From contig NZ_VCLA01000023.1 of assembly GCF_009600885.1 (NCBI RefSeq), forward strand, positions 24,139-88,138: a stretch of DNA of 64,000 bases, given 5' to 3'. The notes under the pieces are model-generated. The model was not told the origin of the DNA. It made no database searches and saw nothing but the letters and a program-made list of their open reading frames with translations. Positions 43,734-53,819 of the stretch are shown here, piece by piece. The position numbers and the translations under genes were made by a program. This DNA comes from Streptomyces jumonjinensis. GTDB lineage: Bacteria; Actinomycetota; Actinomycetes; Streptomycetales; Streptomycetaceae. Numbering within the stretch: the stretch's first letter is position 1; each line of letters opens with the position of its first letter.

Positions 43734-46700
43734 GGCTTCGGCACCTCCTGCTTCTCCAGGTCCCACTCACCACGGGCAACGGCGTCGTCGAGGCGCTTCT
43801 GGAACACTGCGTGCGCCTCGCGCATCTCTGCCTCACGGTCCGCCTTGTAGAAGGGGGTGGTGTATCCCGCCGGCACCGGGGCACTCTCCGGGGCGGCCCG
43901 ATACGCCTCGAACTGCGCCCACGTCTCCTTCGTCTGCCGCTGCCCAATGGTGCGCGCGTTGCCCGCGAGCTTCCAGCCGTCAGCGTCGAACCAGGTGACA
44001 GCCTCGTACTTCTGGAGTACGGGGAAACGGCCCCGGTACGCGGCGATCAGCGCGTCGGCGTCCATACCGAGCCAGACCGCGACCAAGGCGTCGATCTCGA
44101 CGAGGGCTGCGCGGCGGGCGCGCTCGCTGCGGAGGGGCGTCTCCGGGCGCCAGTCCGGGGTCACATCGTCCAGGGACTGGAGACCTGGCCAGTCGCGGGC
44201 CCAAGGCTCTTGGCCGGACCAGGCGTCGTCGTGGAGCTCGGCCCAGAGGGGGGCGTGGGCACGGGTGAGGCAGTTGAGGCGGAGGGCGCGGAGGAGGAGA
44301 GTCGAAGCGAGGGGGTGGTCGGGGCCAGGGGAGGGCATCGCCTTGACGCCAGCACTCCGAAGGTGCCCTCGTCCAGTGGCGCGCAAGAAGTAGTCCATAG
44401 GTAGCGAAGCCCAGAATCCGCCGACCAAAACTGTAGAGACAAGGTTCGGCATTGCCAGACAATGAACATTGTCGACATGCGCCGTACCCGGAGGGACCAG
44501 GGCCGCATAAAGCGCCCTTTCCGTGTTCGGTGCGATCATGCATCGCCAAGCGAGCCGATAGAAGGTGACGTACCGTCGTTGAGCCCTCTGCGCCAGCACG
44601 TCCTCGATCTGGGTCGAAGTGACGAGTTCCTCAGAGATACGGTCGATGCGTGCGATCTGCTGGCGCGCTCGGGCGACTGCCTTGTCACTCGCCCGCAAGC
44701 GTGCGAGAGCCGGGTGATCAATCCATCGTTCTTGCTCATGCAGGTACGCCTGGTTTCTGCCGTTCGCCCGGACGTATTCGGTGTCGGGCACGAAGTCTGC
44801 CGGAAGAGAAACGAGATCTGCACCGTACGGATCGTTGCTGTTGGCGTTGTGGCGCTTGAAGACCGGTGTGGCAACGCTCAGTTGGGTGCCCTTGAGAATC
44901 ACATGACGCCAACGGTCCGGCTGATATGTCTGGCCTGTGGTGGAGTCGGGGCGGTTGTAGTCGATCAGGTTGTCCTTCTTGGCGCCGCTCTCGTGGTATC
45001 CCGGCGACATTCGCGGAGCCGAACCAAGCCTCAACGGATAGTCCGCCAGTGCCTCAATCGCCGAGGCTTCTGCGGTGCTGACTGGAAATAGCAGACGCGC
45101 CTGCTTGACCGGCTCGCCTGCACTGCCCAGTAGACGTTGCCAGACGGAGAGTTGGTGCGTGTCGACCCGGACGACACGGGATCGATGCGGACGCTCGTCG
45201 AAGTCGCCATTGCGATACCGCACGCCGGGCACCTCGCCTGATCCATCGTGCTCAGCGGAGTACCGCAGGGCGTCCGCCGATACCAGCCAGGACAGGTGAT
45301 CGAAGTCGATCTCCCTGGGTTGCCCATATACGTGAACGCCAAAGTGGGCCGTGTGGCCGACCGGTTCGGGGAAGAATCGCTGTCCGGCATTGACGAAGTC
45401 CCCATGAATACGAAGCCGCCTGTACGCAGCCTCCCGGAGACTCCCTTCCTTGTCACCCGTAAAGTGGCTATCCGGGTGGACCATCCCGGCGGCTCCGTCC
45501 GCCGCCGTGTGCGACCAAACCTGAGACATGAACGCCCGGTACAGATCCGGCTGGGTTCCTGTCAGCAACGGGTACATCTGGGGAGAACCGAACACCGCGA
45601 CTTGCGCTGCGGTGTTCGTCAGTTCACCGAGAACGTATCGTCGAGCTTTCGGGGACTTCAGCACTGCACGGCGTCGACGGTCCTTCTCAACCGTGGATGC
45701 CTTGTTCTCCAGCTCGAACCACGGCTCGCGCTCCGCGAGTACAGCCGCTTCGTTCCAGCGGGGTCGTACCCACGGTGGATTACCCACCTGAAGATCGAAC
45801 CCACCGCCGCACGTAAAGACGAGAGCGAACTCCAATTCCCAATGGAGAAAACCTTGTTCCTTCGTGATGTCCCGCACCTCCCGGAGCCACGGGAAGCGGT
45901 CCTCCGGGTTGTCGACGGACATGCCCATGAAGCCGGGAAGCGTCTCCTCGAAACTCTTCAGCGACTCCAGACTGGTGAAGCTGTCGATGAGAGTTCCCTC
46001 GGGCACGTCGGCCGTGCCCAGCATGGCTTCCAGGAACTTCAGCCAGTCATCGAGTCCCCGGAGCGGGACAATCTGTTGCTGTTCTGGATTCTTGGGCTTC
46101 GGAGCCGTGGCCTTCCTCCCGGCCTTGGGGCCGACCTGCTTGACTTCCACGACAGCGTCGTCCTCTGCGGTCAGTTCAAGATCCGCGAAGGTTGTTTGTT
46201 CGGGGCCGAATGAGAACAGAGCCGTGGCCTCGACGAATAGAGGGGCGGGGCGCGGCGTGGGGACGATCGAAGGTTCCGGTTCAGACGAGGAAGCCGGTTC
46301 GTCGGCCAGCGGGACACCGTTGAGGACCCGTGTGAGGCCGTCCGCATCCGCAACCATTGAGTGCACCGCGTACTCGCTGGCGGATCCGTCCAGCAGTCCG
46401 GCCTTGTCTGACGACCAGAACCACAGCGCGCACCAGGCGTCCATCACCTTCTTGAGCCGCCAGTACGGGGTATCCGCGGCGTTGAAGAGGTCTTCGAGTA
46501 CCTTTTCCTTGGGCACGGCCTGGTCGGGGCGACGGATGAACCCGTACTCGGGGTCGGCGGGAGTGGCTCCCCATACGTCTACCCGCCGCGCGATTGCCTG
46601 CTCGGAGAGGTCCATGCGCTTGGCGACCAGGGACCAGAGGAACTCCGTGCGCCGGGCGGCGTCCCGAAGTTTGGTGAACTGCGATGGAGATTCCGGCTTC

Positions 46701-49219
46701 GGCTCCTTGGTCCTGGGGCTGAGCTTCGGAGTGCCGTCCCCATTGAGGTGGGTAGTGCTGCGCTTCGGGCGTTGGAGGATGCCCTTCTTCCAGGCAGTGA
46801 GCTGCTCGATGTCTTCTTTCGCGAGCTCTTTCGCCTCCTTCGAACCCGTGACAGCTGCCCATCCGGGGCTCGGCAGGAGGAACTGATGGACTGCGTCCTG
46901 GGGGAGGGGCCTGGGCTCGTTGTCGCTGAGGAAGGGCAGCGGGGTCGGGGCCAGGGCACCTTTGGCCTTGAGCCATTCCTTCCCGGTGACATCGTCCGCC
47001 GCGTACGCTGCTCGACGCGCGCCGATGAGGGAGTTCCCCTGGCGTAGATGGAGCCCGAACCAGGGGGCCCGCATCCCTGGGTGCATGGTGTTCAGCCACA
47101 GTGACACTTCGGCGAGCTCGACGCCGGTGGAGTTGAGGTCTACGCCGTAGGCGTTGTGCAGGGCGATGTATGCCCGTGCCTTCTGCTTCTCGGTGAGTGC
47201 GTCGGCGGTGGGGATGGAAGTCCCGAGTTCGTCCTGGCGGCGGCGCAGGTATTCGTCGGCGACCTGGTTGATGGCCTCGTTGAGGAAGGCGCCGGATCCG
47301 AGAGCGGGCTCGCAGATCTTGTACTTTAGGAGCTCGGACGCGCGGGTCTTGATGATGTTGCCGTCTGCGTCGCGTTCCTGATCGAGGCGGTTCTTCAGGG
47401 TGAGTTCGACGGTGACCTGGGTGAGCGATTCGGGGGTGTAGTACGAGGCGGAGGTTTCGCGGTCGCGGCCGGCGAGCCGGTAGACGAACGAGCCCTCCTC
47501 GTACTTCTTGACGCCGCGCAGGCCCTTGCGGGTGTCCTCCTCGCTGTAGTGGATGAGGGTCTTGTCGGGGTATTGGTCCTGCTTGTGCGAGGGGATGAGC
47601 CAGGAGCCCTTCTCCGGGTCGCCGCCCTTGGCGACCTCGCATAGCTCCTCCTCGGCGATGATGCCGGTGTACGACATCAGACCCTCGTATACGGCGCCGA
47701 GTTGGTTGATGCCCAGGTTGCGGTAGGAGATGAAGCCGCCGCGTTCGCCGCGCTTGCCCCTCTTCATAGTGAGAAGTCGGAGCACTTCGTGGAGGGCGGA
47801 GTTGCGCAGGCGCAGGTCGAGCCAGCGTGGGTCGGTGTCCTCGTCGCTGGTCGGGTCCAGGACGTTGGTGCCGATGAGGCGGATGGCGGTGGGCTCGAAG
47901 AGTTCGCTGCGCAGTGGTTCGAAGCGAAGACCTCGGTCTTCGCTTCGGCGGGCGGCTTTGGCCTCGCGGGTCTCTTCGTCGTCGCCGGGCTGGTCGTCGT
48001 CAGGCTCGGTGCCGTACGGGCGGTGGCCGAAGTTGACCTTGTTGAACAGCACGTCCAGGGACTGAAAGAGATGGAAGCCGTTCTTGGCTTCCTCATCGAC
48101 GAGTTCCTCGTCACGCTCGACAAGTTCGCGCAGGCGGGCCATGGAGTAGCCGGCCTCGTAGCTCCCGTCGTCGGCGGGGAGGATGCCCAGTTCGGGTCGG
48201 GCCTCGGCGTAGAGTAGGAAGAGGACCCGGTAGAGGTAGCGCAGGGATTCGCGGGTGAGCTCCCGGGCGAAGGGGAGTTTCGGGTTCTCGATGTCGGCCG
48301 GGGTGACATGGTTCTTCGGCTCGGCCATCCGGCTGAGGACTTCGTTGGCGATGACCTCCACCGAGCGCTGGAGCCCATAGCGCAGCTCGTTGGACACGCC
48401 GACCGCGTTGGTACTGGACGACTTGAGCAGACCGTCGATCGCCCGAGTCTGGTCGTTGTCGCCGGGGCGGAGCATGTCCAGGCTGAACAGAGCGGCAATG
48501 GTGGCTAGTTCACCCTGCTGGGCGCGGTCGTTGCGCTCCAGGGCGGCGTCGAGGTTCACCGCGAGGTAGCGGCCCTCGCGCCAAGACTGGCGGTCGGCGA
48601 GCAGGATCACTCCGCCGATGAGGAGGAGGATGAACCTGGGGTGGGGGCCACCGGCCTCGCCCAGCTCGCACTCGAAGAGCCAGGAGGCCAGATCCGTGCC
48701 CGTCTCGTAGCTTTCGCTCGCGCTGACGCGCAGCGGACCCAGGAGACGTCCGGAGCCATCCACGGCAAGGGCGGTGTCGTTGGCGGCGGCCCAGCCGCAG
48801 TCGAGAGCGATGACACCGTGGCCGTGGTGGGCGACAGTGAGTGTGTGCTCGCGTCCGGCACGGTACACGGTGAGCTCACTGGAGCTGGCGTCGTAGCCGA
48901 GGGCGCGCAGCACGGTCTGGTGCCACTCGGTGATTCGCTTGGCCCAGTCGGGGTTGTTGTACGTGTGGAGTCGTGCCTCGTCACCGGCATCGCGTTCGGC
49001 GGCGTCGGCGAAGTAGGCGCGTACGTCTTCGGCGAGGTAGCTGGAGCGCAGAGCGCGTACCTGTTCGCGAGGGGTTCTGCGCGGGTCGTTCTCGTCTCCC
49101 TCCCGCTGTGTCCAGGTGGCGAGCAGCCCCTTCTTGAGGTCGGTGCCGAGCTGTTCGGCGAAGTAGTACGCGGACAGGTACTCGCCGCGATTGATGAAGG
49201 AGTCGAAGTCGGTGCTCAT
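43730..49219 (-). CDS. drmMI: DrmMI-like N6-adenine DNA methyltransferase (Eco57I/type IIG-like)
   Basis: An 1829-aa protein. The SAM-binding motif I is CEPALGSGAFLNEA (about 635), preceded by ETSASYYTPESLTQ, the usual YTP segment of Eco57I-type methylases. The catalytic motif IV is QVGNPPWVRPRW (about 1145), so about 500 residues separate the two, far more than in ordinary adenine methylases. The 600-residue N-terminal region may hold a nuclease-like or target-recognition part, though I see no certain PD-(D/E)XK site. The stretch 44400-46100 looks lower in GC than its surroundings. ATG 49219 overlaps the DrmD-like stop. In class 1 DISARM the equivalent enzyme marks host DNA; that role is inferred here. 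Confidence 0.9.
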   Translation of the reverse strand: MSTDFDSFINRGEYLSAYYFAEQLGTDLKKGLLATWTQREGDENDPRRTPREQVRALRSSYLAEDVRAYFADAAERDAGDEARLHTYNNPDWAKRITEWHQTVLRALGYDASSSELTVYRAGREHTLTVAHHGHGVIALDCGWAAANDTALAVDGSGRLLGPLRVSASESYETGTDLASWLFECELGEAGGPHPRFILLLIGGVILLADRQSWREGRYLAVNLDAALERNDRAQQGELATIAALFSLDMLRPGDNDQTRAIDGLLKSSSTNAVGVSNELRYGLQRSVEVIANEVLSRMAEPKNHVTPADIENPKLPFARELTRESLRYLYRVLFLLYAEARPELGILPADDGSYEAGYSMARLRELVERDEELVDEEAKNGFHLFQSLDVLFNKVNFGHRPYGTEPDDDQPGDDEETREAKAARRSEDRGLRFEPLRSELFEPTAIRLIGTNVLDPTSDEDTDPRWLDLRLRNSALHEVLRLLTMKRGKRGERGGFISYRNLGINQLGAVYEGLMSYTGIIAEEELCEVAKGGDPEKGSWLIPSHKQDQYPDKTLIHYSEEDTRKGLRGVKKYEEGSFVYRLAGRDRETSASYYTPESLTQVTVELTLKNRLDQERDADGNIIKTRASELLKYKICEPALGSGAFLNEAINQVADEYLRRRQDELGTSIPTADALTEKQKARAYIALHNAYGVDLNSTGVELAEVSLWLNTMHPGMRAPWFGLHLRQGNSLIGARRAAYAADDVTGKEWLKAKGALAPTPLPFLSDNEPRPLPQDAVHQFLLPSPGWAAVTGSKEAKELAKEDIEQLTAWKKGILQRPKRSTTHLNGDGTPKLSPRTKEPKPESPSQFTKLRDAARRTEFLWSLVAKRMDLSEQAIARRVDVWGATPADPEYGFIRRPDQAVPKEKVLEDLFNAADTPYWRLKKVMDAWCALWFWSSDKAGLLDGSASEYAVHSMVADADGLTRVLNGVPLADEPASSSEPEPSIVPTPRPAPLFVEATALFSFGPEQTTFADLELTAEDDAVVEVKQVGPKAGRKATAPKPKNPEQQQIVPLRGLDDWLKFLEAMLGTADVPEGTLIDSFTSLESLKSFEETLPGFMGMSVDNPEDRFPWLREVRDITKEQGFLHWELEFALVFTCGGGFDLQVGNPPWVRPRWNEAAVLAEREPWFELENKASTVEKDRRRRAVLKSPKARRYVLGELTNTAAQVAVFGSPQMYPLLTGTQPDLYRAFMSQVWSHTAADGAAGMVHPDSHFTGDKEGSLREAAYRRLRIHGDFVNAGQRFFPEPVGHTAHFGVHVYGQPREIDFDHLSWLVSADALRYSAEHDGSGEVPGVRYRNGDFDERPHRSRVVRVDTHQLSVWQRLLGSAGEPVKQARLLFPVSTAEASAIEALADYPLRLGSAPRMSPGYHESGAKKDNLIDYNRPDSTTGQTYQPDRWRHVILKGTQLSVATPVFKRHNANSNDPYGADLVSLPADFVPDTEYVRANGRNQAYLHEQERWIDHPALARLRASDKAVARARQQIARIDRISEELVTSTQIEDVLAQRAQRRYVTFYRLAWRCMIAPNTERALYAALVPPGTAHVDNVHCLAMPNLVSTVLVGGFWASLPMDYFLRATGRGHLRSAGVKAMPSPGPDHPLASTLLLRALRLNCLTRAHAPLWAELHDDAWSGQEPWARDWPGLQSLDDVTPDWRPETPLRSERARRAALVEIDALVAVWLGMDADALIAAYRGRFPVLQKYEAVTWFDADGWKLAGNARTIGQRQTKETWAQFEAYRAAPESAPVPAGYTTPFYKADREAEMREAHAVFQKRLDDAVARGEWDLEKQEVPKP

Positions 49220-52200
49220 CGGGTATTGCCCCCCTCGACGGCGTGCGGTTCCAGGACAGCCAGCAGCCGCAGCATCGGCTCGCCCCTCGTTTCCAAGGAC
49301 TTGACCAGGCGCAGCCGGTTGCTCGCGGCCCGTCCGACTCCCTGCTTGTCCGGGCGTGGACCGAAGGAGAGCGCGTCCTGTTTCCAGTGGGTGACGCGCT
49401 TGCGGTAGGGGGCGAGGCTCTTTTCGATGCGCTGGCGGTAGTGGTCCTCAAGCGTGCCGAGGTGTCTCTTGGCCTCGTCGATCGCGTCGGGGACCAAGGC
49501 GCTGAGGCCGGGCAGGTCCCGGGGTGTGGCGCGGCCGGGCATGTTCGGACCGACTCCGTAGCGCTCCAGGGCCTCTTCGGTCAGTTCCACCGTGTTCGGT
49601 TCCTCGGTCAGGCCGGAGACGGCCATCCACTTCACGATGGTGGGCCGCCCCTGGCCATTGGAGTAGATGCCCTGCACCAGGAAGGTGGGGCTGTCCACGG
49701 CGGCGGCGAGTACCGGGGCCTGGTGGCGGCCGATCTCGACGAGGACCTTGTCGGTGAGCCAATCCAGGACCGGGTGGACGTCCGTGACGTAGGAGACATT
49801 GGGCCACTGGGACTTGGAGGTTTCCCGGGCTGCCTTGAGGCGCGCGTTGGCGAGGTCCTTGGAGAAAGTGACGCGCAGTCGGCCCGGTTCGGTCTTGCGG
49901 GGCATGATCCGCTGCTCGTCCAGGTACGACTTGGGTAGCGCCTTGAGCCGGTAGAGCAGGTCGCGCGGTGGCTCGAAGGCGATGGTGCCGTCATCGTCGC
50001 GCCGCAGGGACAGTTGGTCCTCGGGGTTGGGATGGCAGACCTGCCGTAGTGCCTCGTCGAAGTAGTCGGCGGTGGAGCGGAAGAGCGTCGGTACCACCGC
50101 ACGCGGCACTTCGGGGTGTTCGGGGACCGCACCGACCTGGCCGAGGAGTCCAGCCAGGAAGGCGGCACCGCCCTGCTGGGATTGTTTGATCGAGTCCTCG
50201 ACAGTACGGCCGGCGATCAGGTCCTGGGTGAGGCGGTTCTCCTCCTCTTTTGCCCGGTACAGGCCGGTGACAGCCTCTGCGGAGCCCTCGATCTTGTGCG
50301 CTTCTGCTTCGCGCCTCAGGAGTTTCTCGCCCACGAGCCGGTCATCGAGGGTGCGCGGCTGCCCACTGGCCTCATCCGTGCGCCACGGGATGTCGCTGGT
50401 CAGGATCAGTGCTCGGAACTGCGGCGGGTACGCCTGGCCGTAACGGTCGATTCGGCCGTTGCGCTGCTCGATGCGGATCAGGGACCACGGCAGGTCATAG
50501 TGCACCAGCAGGTGGCACTGCTGGTGCAGGTTGACGCCTTCGGAGGCAACGTCGCCGGTGAACAACATGCGCACCGGATCGTCGCGCAGCCCGAACTTCT
50601 CAACGATCGCCCGCTGCTCTTCGTCGCTGCTGGCTTCGCCGTGCATGACCTGCACCGCACCGCCGAAGCCCAGCCACGGCTTGTTCTCGTCCGGGCTGGG
50701 CCCGTGCGGAAAGCCGAGTGAGGCCGGTACGGTCTCGGCCAGCCACTTCAGAGTGGGGATGCGCTCGGAGAACACCACGACCCGGGTGTCCGAGCCAGGC
50801 CCGACGCCTATTTCGCGCAGCTCAGCCAGGAGCGCTGTGAGCTTTGCCGAGTCGGAGTCCTGGATCTGTTCGTTCAGCTGCTGCAAGTCCACCAGCGCCG
50901 CACGCTCCCGCTTCACCTCCGCTTCGCGCACCTCCGGATTAACCGGCCGGGTCCGCTTCTTCTTGTCGGCGGGCCTATCGACGGGGGGTTTGTCCAACGT
51001 CGCGATCCGTGTCTTGATCGACTCTCTCAGGGCCCGGTGCGAGGACAGAAACGACTTCAGCAGCTGGTACGGCACAAGCTGGTGTCTGCTGACCGAAGGC
51101 TGGTCGGGGTCGCCAGGGATCCAGCGCGTGGCCAGCTCGCGGAAGACGGCGAGCTCCTTCTCTCCGGCCGGTGCCGGAAGCGGCTGCGAGGGACCCCGGT
51201 CGGCCCAGGCACCCTTGGCCTTGAGCGAATCGCGTACCTCCGCCGTGGTCTTCGTACGCCGGATGTAGAGGTGGTCGAGGTCCTTGACCTCGTACCGGTT
51301 TGGGTTGGCGATCGCCGCCTCGTCCAGCATCTTGACCAGCTCGGCGAATGAAGAGGCATCGCCGTTGTGCGGCGTGGCCGAGGCCAGCACTAGGGCGTCG
51401 GTCTTCCTCGCCAGCAGTCGGGCGAGTGCGTTGTTCTTCGTCCCCTGGTTGACGAGGTTGTGAGATTCGTCGATGACGACGGCGTCCCACTCGGTGTGCT
51501 CTAGGTGGTGGGCGTAGACATCACTCTTCAGCGTGTCCACGGAGATGATCGCCCGCTTGAAGTACGAGAATGGGTTGCGGCCGGCAGGGATGTCCTGCTG
51601 CACTCGCTGGATGCCCGTCGAGTCCAGCCGCACCAGCGGGATCGCGAACCGGGTCCACAGCTCGCGCTGGAACTGCTCCAGTACATGCTGCGGAGTCACT
51701 ACCAAGATCCTCTCGCCCCGACCGCGCCGGATGAGCTCGGCGAGGAGCACCCCGATTTCCAGGGTCTTGCCCAGCCCCACCACGTCCGCGATGAGGATCC
51801 GCGGCTGGGGGTTCTTCATCGACAGCGCGAGTTCGGCCGGCCGGAGCTGATGGACCTGCTGATCCATGAGGAAGTTGTCCGCCAGAACCAGTCCGTGCTC
51901 AGTCTGAGGCAGGAACGTCTTCCGAATGATCGCCTCAAGGAAGAGGCGGGCTCGCCGGTGGTTCGCAGAATCGTCCGGGACCAGCCGGGTCTCACGTGGG
52001 TCCAGCACGCTCACAAGATCGAGTTTGTCGTAGAAGACGGCCTCGACTCCACGGACGAACGAGGAGATGCCGGTGACCTCGACCATCCATCCGTCACTGG
52101 CCGTAGGTGTGCACTTGCGGACCAGCCACAGTTCGTCCCGGATCTCCACCTGTGCACCGGCTGCGTACCCGGATGTGGTCGGGGCCTGTGCCGAGGGGGA

Positions 52201-52305
52201 GGGTTCGTCGGGCTCCCAGGCATCCCACACCGCATCGCTCTGGCCGCCCGTGGCCCCCGCCTCGACGCTCAACGTCCGCTCCGATCCTTCACCAGCGACA
52301 TTCAC
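49216..52305 (-). CDS. drmD: DrmD-like SNF2-family helicase
   Basis: A 1029-aa SNF2/Rad54-type ATPase. Motif I is ADVVGLGKTLEIG (about 175), motif II VVIDESHN (about 280), motif III LASATPHNGD (about 310), and the C-terminal helicase part has LFTGDVASEGVNLHQQ and RIEQRNGRIDRYGQ (about 575-610). Size and motifs match DrmD of class 1 DISARM, as does its position directly upstream of a large adenine methylase with overlapping ends (ATGA 49216-49219). BREX BrxHII helicases are similar, but no PglZ/BrxC gene is present in this cluster. The start at GTG 52305 has no clear RBS; a later start would remove only the low-complexity N-terminal 50 residues. Confidence 0.9.
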   Translation of the reverse strand: MNVAGEGSERTLSVEAGATGGQSDAVWDAWEPDEPSPSAQAPTTSGYAAGAQVEIRDELWLVRKCTPTASDGWMVEVTGISSFVRGVEAVFYDKLDLVSVLDPRETRLVPDDSANHRRARLFLEAIIRKTFLPQTEHGLVLADNFLMDQQVHQLRPAELALSMKNPQPRILIADVVGLGKTLEIGVLLAELIRRGRGERILVVTPQHVLEQFQRELWTRFAIPLVRLDSTGIQRVQQDIPAGRNPFSYFKRAIISVDTLKSDVYAHHLEHTEWDAVVIDESHNLVNQGTKNNALARLLARKTDALVLASATPHNGDASSFAELVKMLDEAAIANPNRYEVKDLDHLYIRRTKTTAEVRDSLKAKGAWADRGPSQPLPAPAGEKELAVFRELATRWIPGDPDQPSVSRHQLVPYQLLKSFLSSHRALRESIKTRIATLDKPPVDRPADKKKRTRPVNPEVREAEVKRERAALVDLQQLNEQIQDSDSAKLTALLAELREIGVGPGSDTRVVVFSERIPTLKWLAETVPASLGFPHGPSPDENKPWLGFGGAVQVMHGEASSDEEQRAIVEKFGLRDDPVRMLFTGDVASEGVNLHQQCHLLVHYDLPWSLIRIEQRNGRIDRYGQAYPPQFRALILTSDIPWRTDEASGQPRTLDDRLVGEKLLRREAEAHKIEGSAEAVTGLYRAKEEENRLTQDLIAGRTVEDSIKQSQQGGAAFLAGLLGQVGAVPEHPEVPRAVVPTLFRSTADYFDEALRQVCHPNPEDQLSLRRDDDGTIAFEPPRDLLYRLKALPKSYLDEQRIMPRKTEPGRLRVTFSKDLANARLKAARETSKSQWPNVSYVTDVHPVLDWLTDKVLVEIGRHQAPVLAAAVDSPTFLVQGIYSNGQGRPTIVKWMAVSGLTEEPNTVELTEEALERYGVGPNMPGRATPRDLPGLSALVPDAIDEAKRHLGTLEDHYRQRIEKSLAPYRKRVTHWKQDALSFGPRPDKQGVGRAASNRLRLVKSLETRGEPMLRLLAVLEPHAVEGGNTR

Positions 52306-52401
52306 GCCGCTTGACTTCTACCGAGCCCGCCGACAGCAGATCAGCCGGCCACTCGTACCCGGTCCAGCAAGTTTCCCACTAGGTGCCAACCGTTCTGCCC
52401 G

Positions 52402-53538
52402 TCAGAGGGTGGAATTCACCGCATACTGCTCCCGCAGTTCGCCCGCCACCCGCGTGGACGCTAGAGGCCGCTCCCGCGACGTACGGGCTTTCGGCCTCGC
52501 AGGTGCCGTGGTCAGCTCAGGAACCGGTTCTTCGTCGGCTTCCGGCTCCTCAGCCGCAGGCCGGATATCGAGCGGGCTGACGAGGTCATGCGAGCCCACG
52601 ATCACGGCCCGCTCATCGATCAGGTTTTCGAGCGACGTGGAAATCGGCTCCCGCGTCGGTGTCTCCCCGCCGGCTGCTGTCGTGCGGCTGATGAGGGCGA
52701 GCCGCGCATCGGCCGGGGTCTTGCCCGCCGCTTTCATGAGATCTGCGCAGGCATCCGCCACCTCGGCCAGAGAGGGCCGCTCTTCCGGCGTATGAGTGAG
52801 CATCGCTGCGAGCAGCGCCTTGAGCCCTTCCGGCACACCGCTCAGATCCGGGCCGATCTCCGGATTCGAGACCTGCATGGCGACGGCCTCCCACTGGTGT
52901 CCGTCGTACGGATAGTGCCGGGACGCCGCATAGAGCAGGACCGTGCCCAGTGCGTACACATCCGCGGCCGGTGTCACCCGTGGATGCCCGCTCGCCTGCT
53001 CCGGTGGCATGCAGCGCACGGTCCCGATGATCACCCCGCTGTGCGACAGCGTGTCCTTGGCGGCGTCCATGAACGCACCCAGTCCGAAGTCGATGATCAT
53101 GGGACCTTCGCTACCCAGCATGACGTTCTGAGGCTTCAGGTCCCGGTGGAGCAGTCCCGCGTCATGTACGGCACTGAGCCCTTCGGCAAGGAGCGCTCCA
53201 AGGCTGGCCACCAGCGGCAGCGGCAGAGCGCCGTCACTGTCCACGCAGTCCTGCAGTGTCCGGCCGGCCACGTACTCCATCGCCAGCCAGGGCCGATCCG
53301 CGAACGGATCGGCATCCAGGAACCGCGCCACCCGGTTGGTGCCGATCACGGTGCGAGCGATCAGCGCCTCCTTCTCGAAGCGCGCCCGCGTCACCGGGTC
53401 CAGCTTGTCGGAGCGAATGACCTTCACAGCTACGGGAGAGCCTGCGGGGGAGTAGGCGAGATATACCTCGCCCATACCGCCGGAGCCGAGCTCCCGAGCC
53501 ACCGTATAGCGGCCAATCCGAGTGGGACTCCCGGTCAT
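52402..53538 (-). CDS. Hanks-type Ser/Thr protein kinase, soluble
   Basis: A 378-aa protein. The kinase domain fills residues 8-270: glycine loop LGSGGMGEVY, invariant Lys39 in VAVKVI, catalytic loop HRDLKPQN at 131-138, DFG at 150-152 and MPPEQASG in place of APE. The C-terminal 100 residues are acidic and Pro-rich (AAEEPEADEEPVPELTT), with no transmembrane helix and no PASTA or other extracellular domain, so it is cytosolic. It lies 96 bases upstream of the DrmD-like gene and 281 bases after the second jetD, suggesting its own promoter and the lead position of the helicase/methylase operon. By analogy with PglW in BREX type 2 it may control the defence genes; that is inference. Confidence 0.92.
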   Translation of the reverse strand: MTGSPTRIGRYTVARELGSGGMGEVYLAYSPAGSPVAVKVIRSDKLDPVTRARFEKEALIARTVIGTNRVARFLDADPFADRPWLAMEYVAGRTLQDCVDSDGALPLPLVASLGALLAEGLSAVHDAGLLHRDLKPQNVMLGSEGPMIIDFGLGAFMDAAKDTLSHSGVIIGTVRCMPPEQASGHPRVTPAADVYALGTVLLYAASRHYPYDGHQWEAVAMQVSNPEIGPDLSGVPEGLKALLAAMLTHTPEERPSLAEVADACADLMKAAGKTPADARLALISRTTAAGGETPTREPISTSLENLIDERAVIVGSHDLVSPLDIRPAAEEPEADEEPVPELTTAPARPKARTSRERPLASTRVAGELREQYAVNSTL

Positions 53539-53819
53539 GAGCTCAGTCCACGCCTTTCCACATCAGCATCCGCCTGTGCCAGCAGTCTGCCTGGTCACCC
53601 AGCAATTTCGGTAGCCAGTCCAGCCCAGTGACCACGGAAGAGGATGAAGACCATGATCCGGCCTTTCGAGAACTGTGTGACCCACAGCGTTGGAGGTTGG
53701 CTGGAAACTGACGTTTGGCCCGTTGCTGCACAGAAACGTGTTCGCCTTCAATGGAGTTCTGCGCGTCTCCTCGCTGGTAGGGGCTCTAGCCAAGCAGGTG
53801 GTGCAAGAGTCGCCATTTG

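Noticed and set aside
49216..52305. Reading the SNF2 helicase as BREX BrxHII
   Set aside because: No pglZ, brxC or brxB homologue lies in this cluster; the adjacent large adenine methylase and DUF1998 helicase fit a DISARM-like context better.
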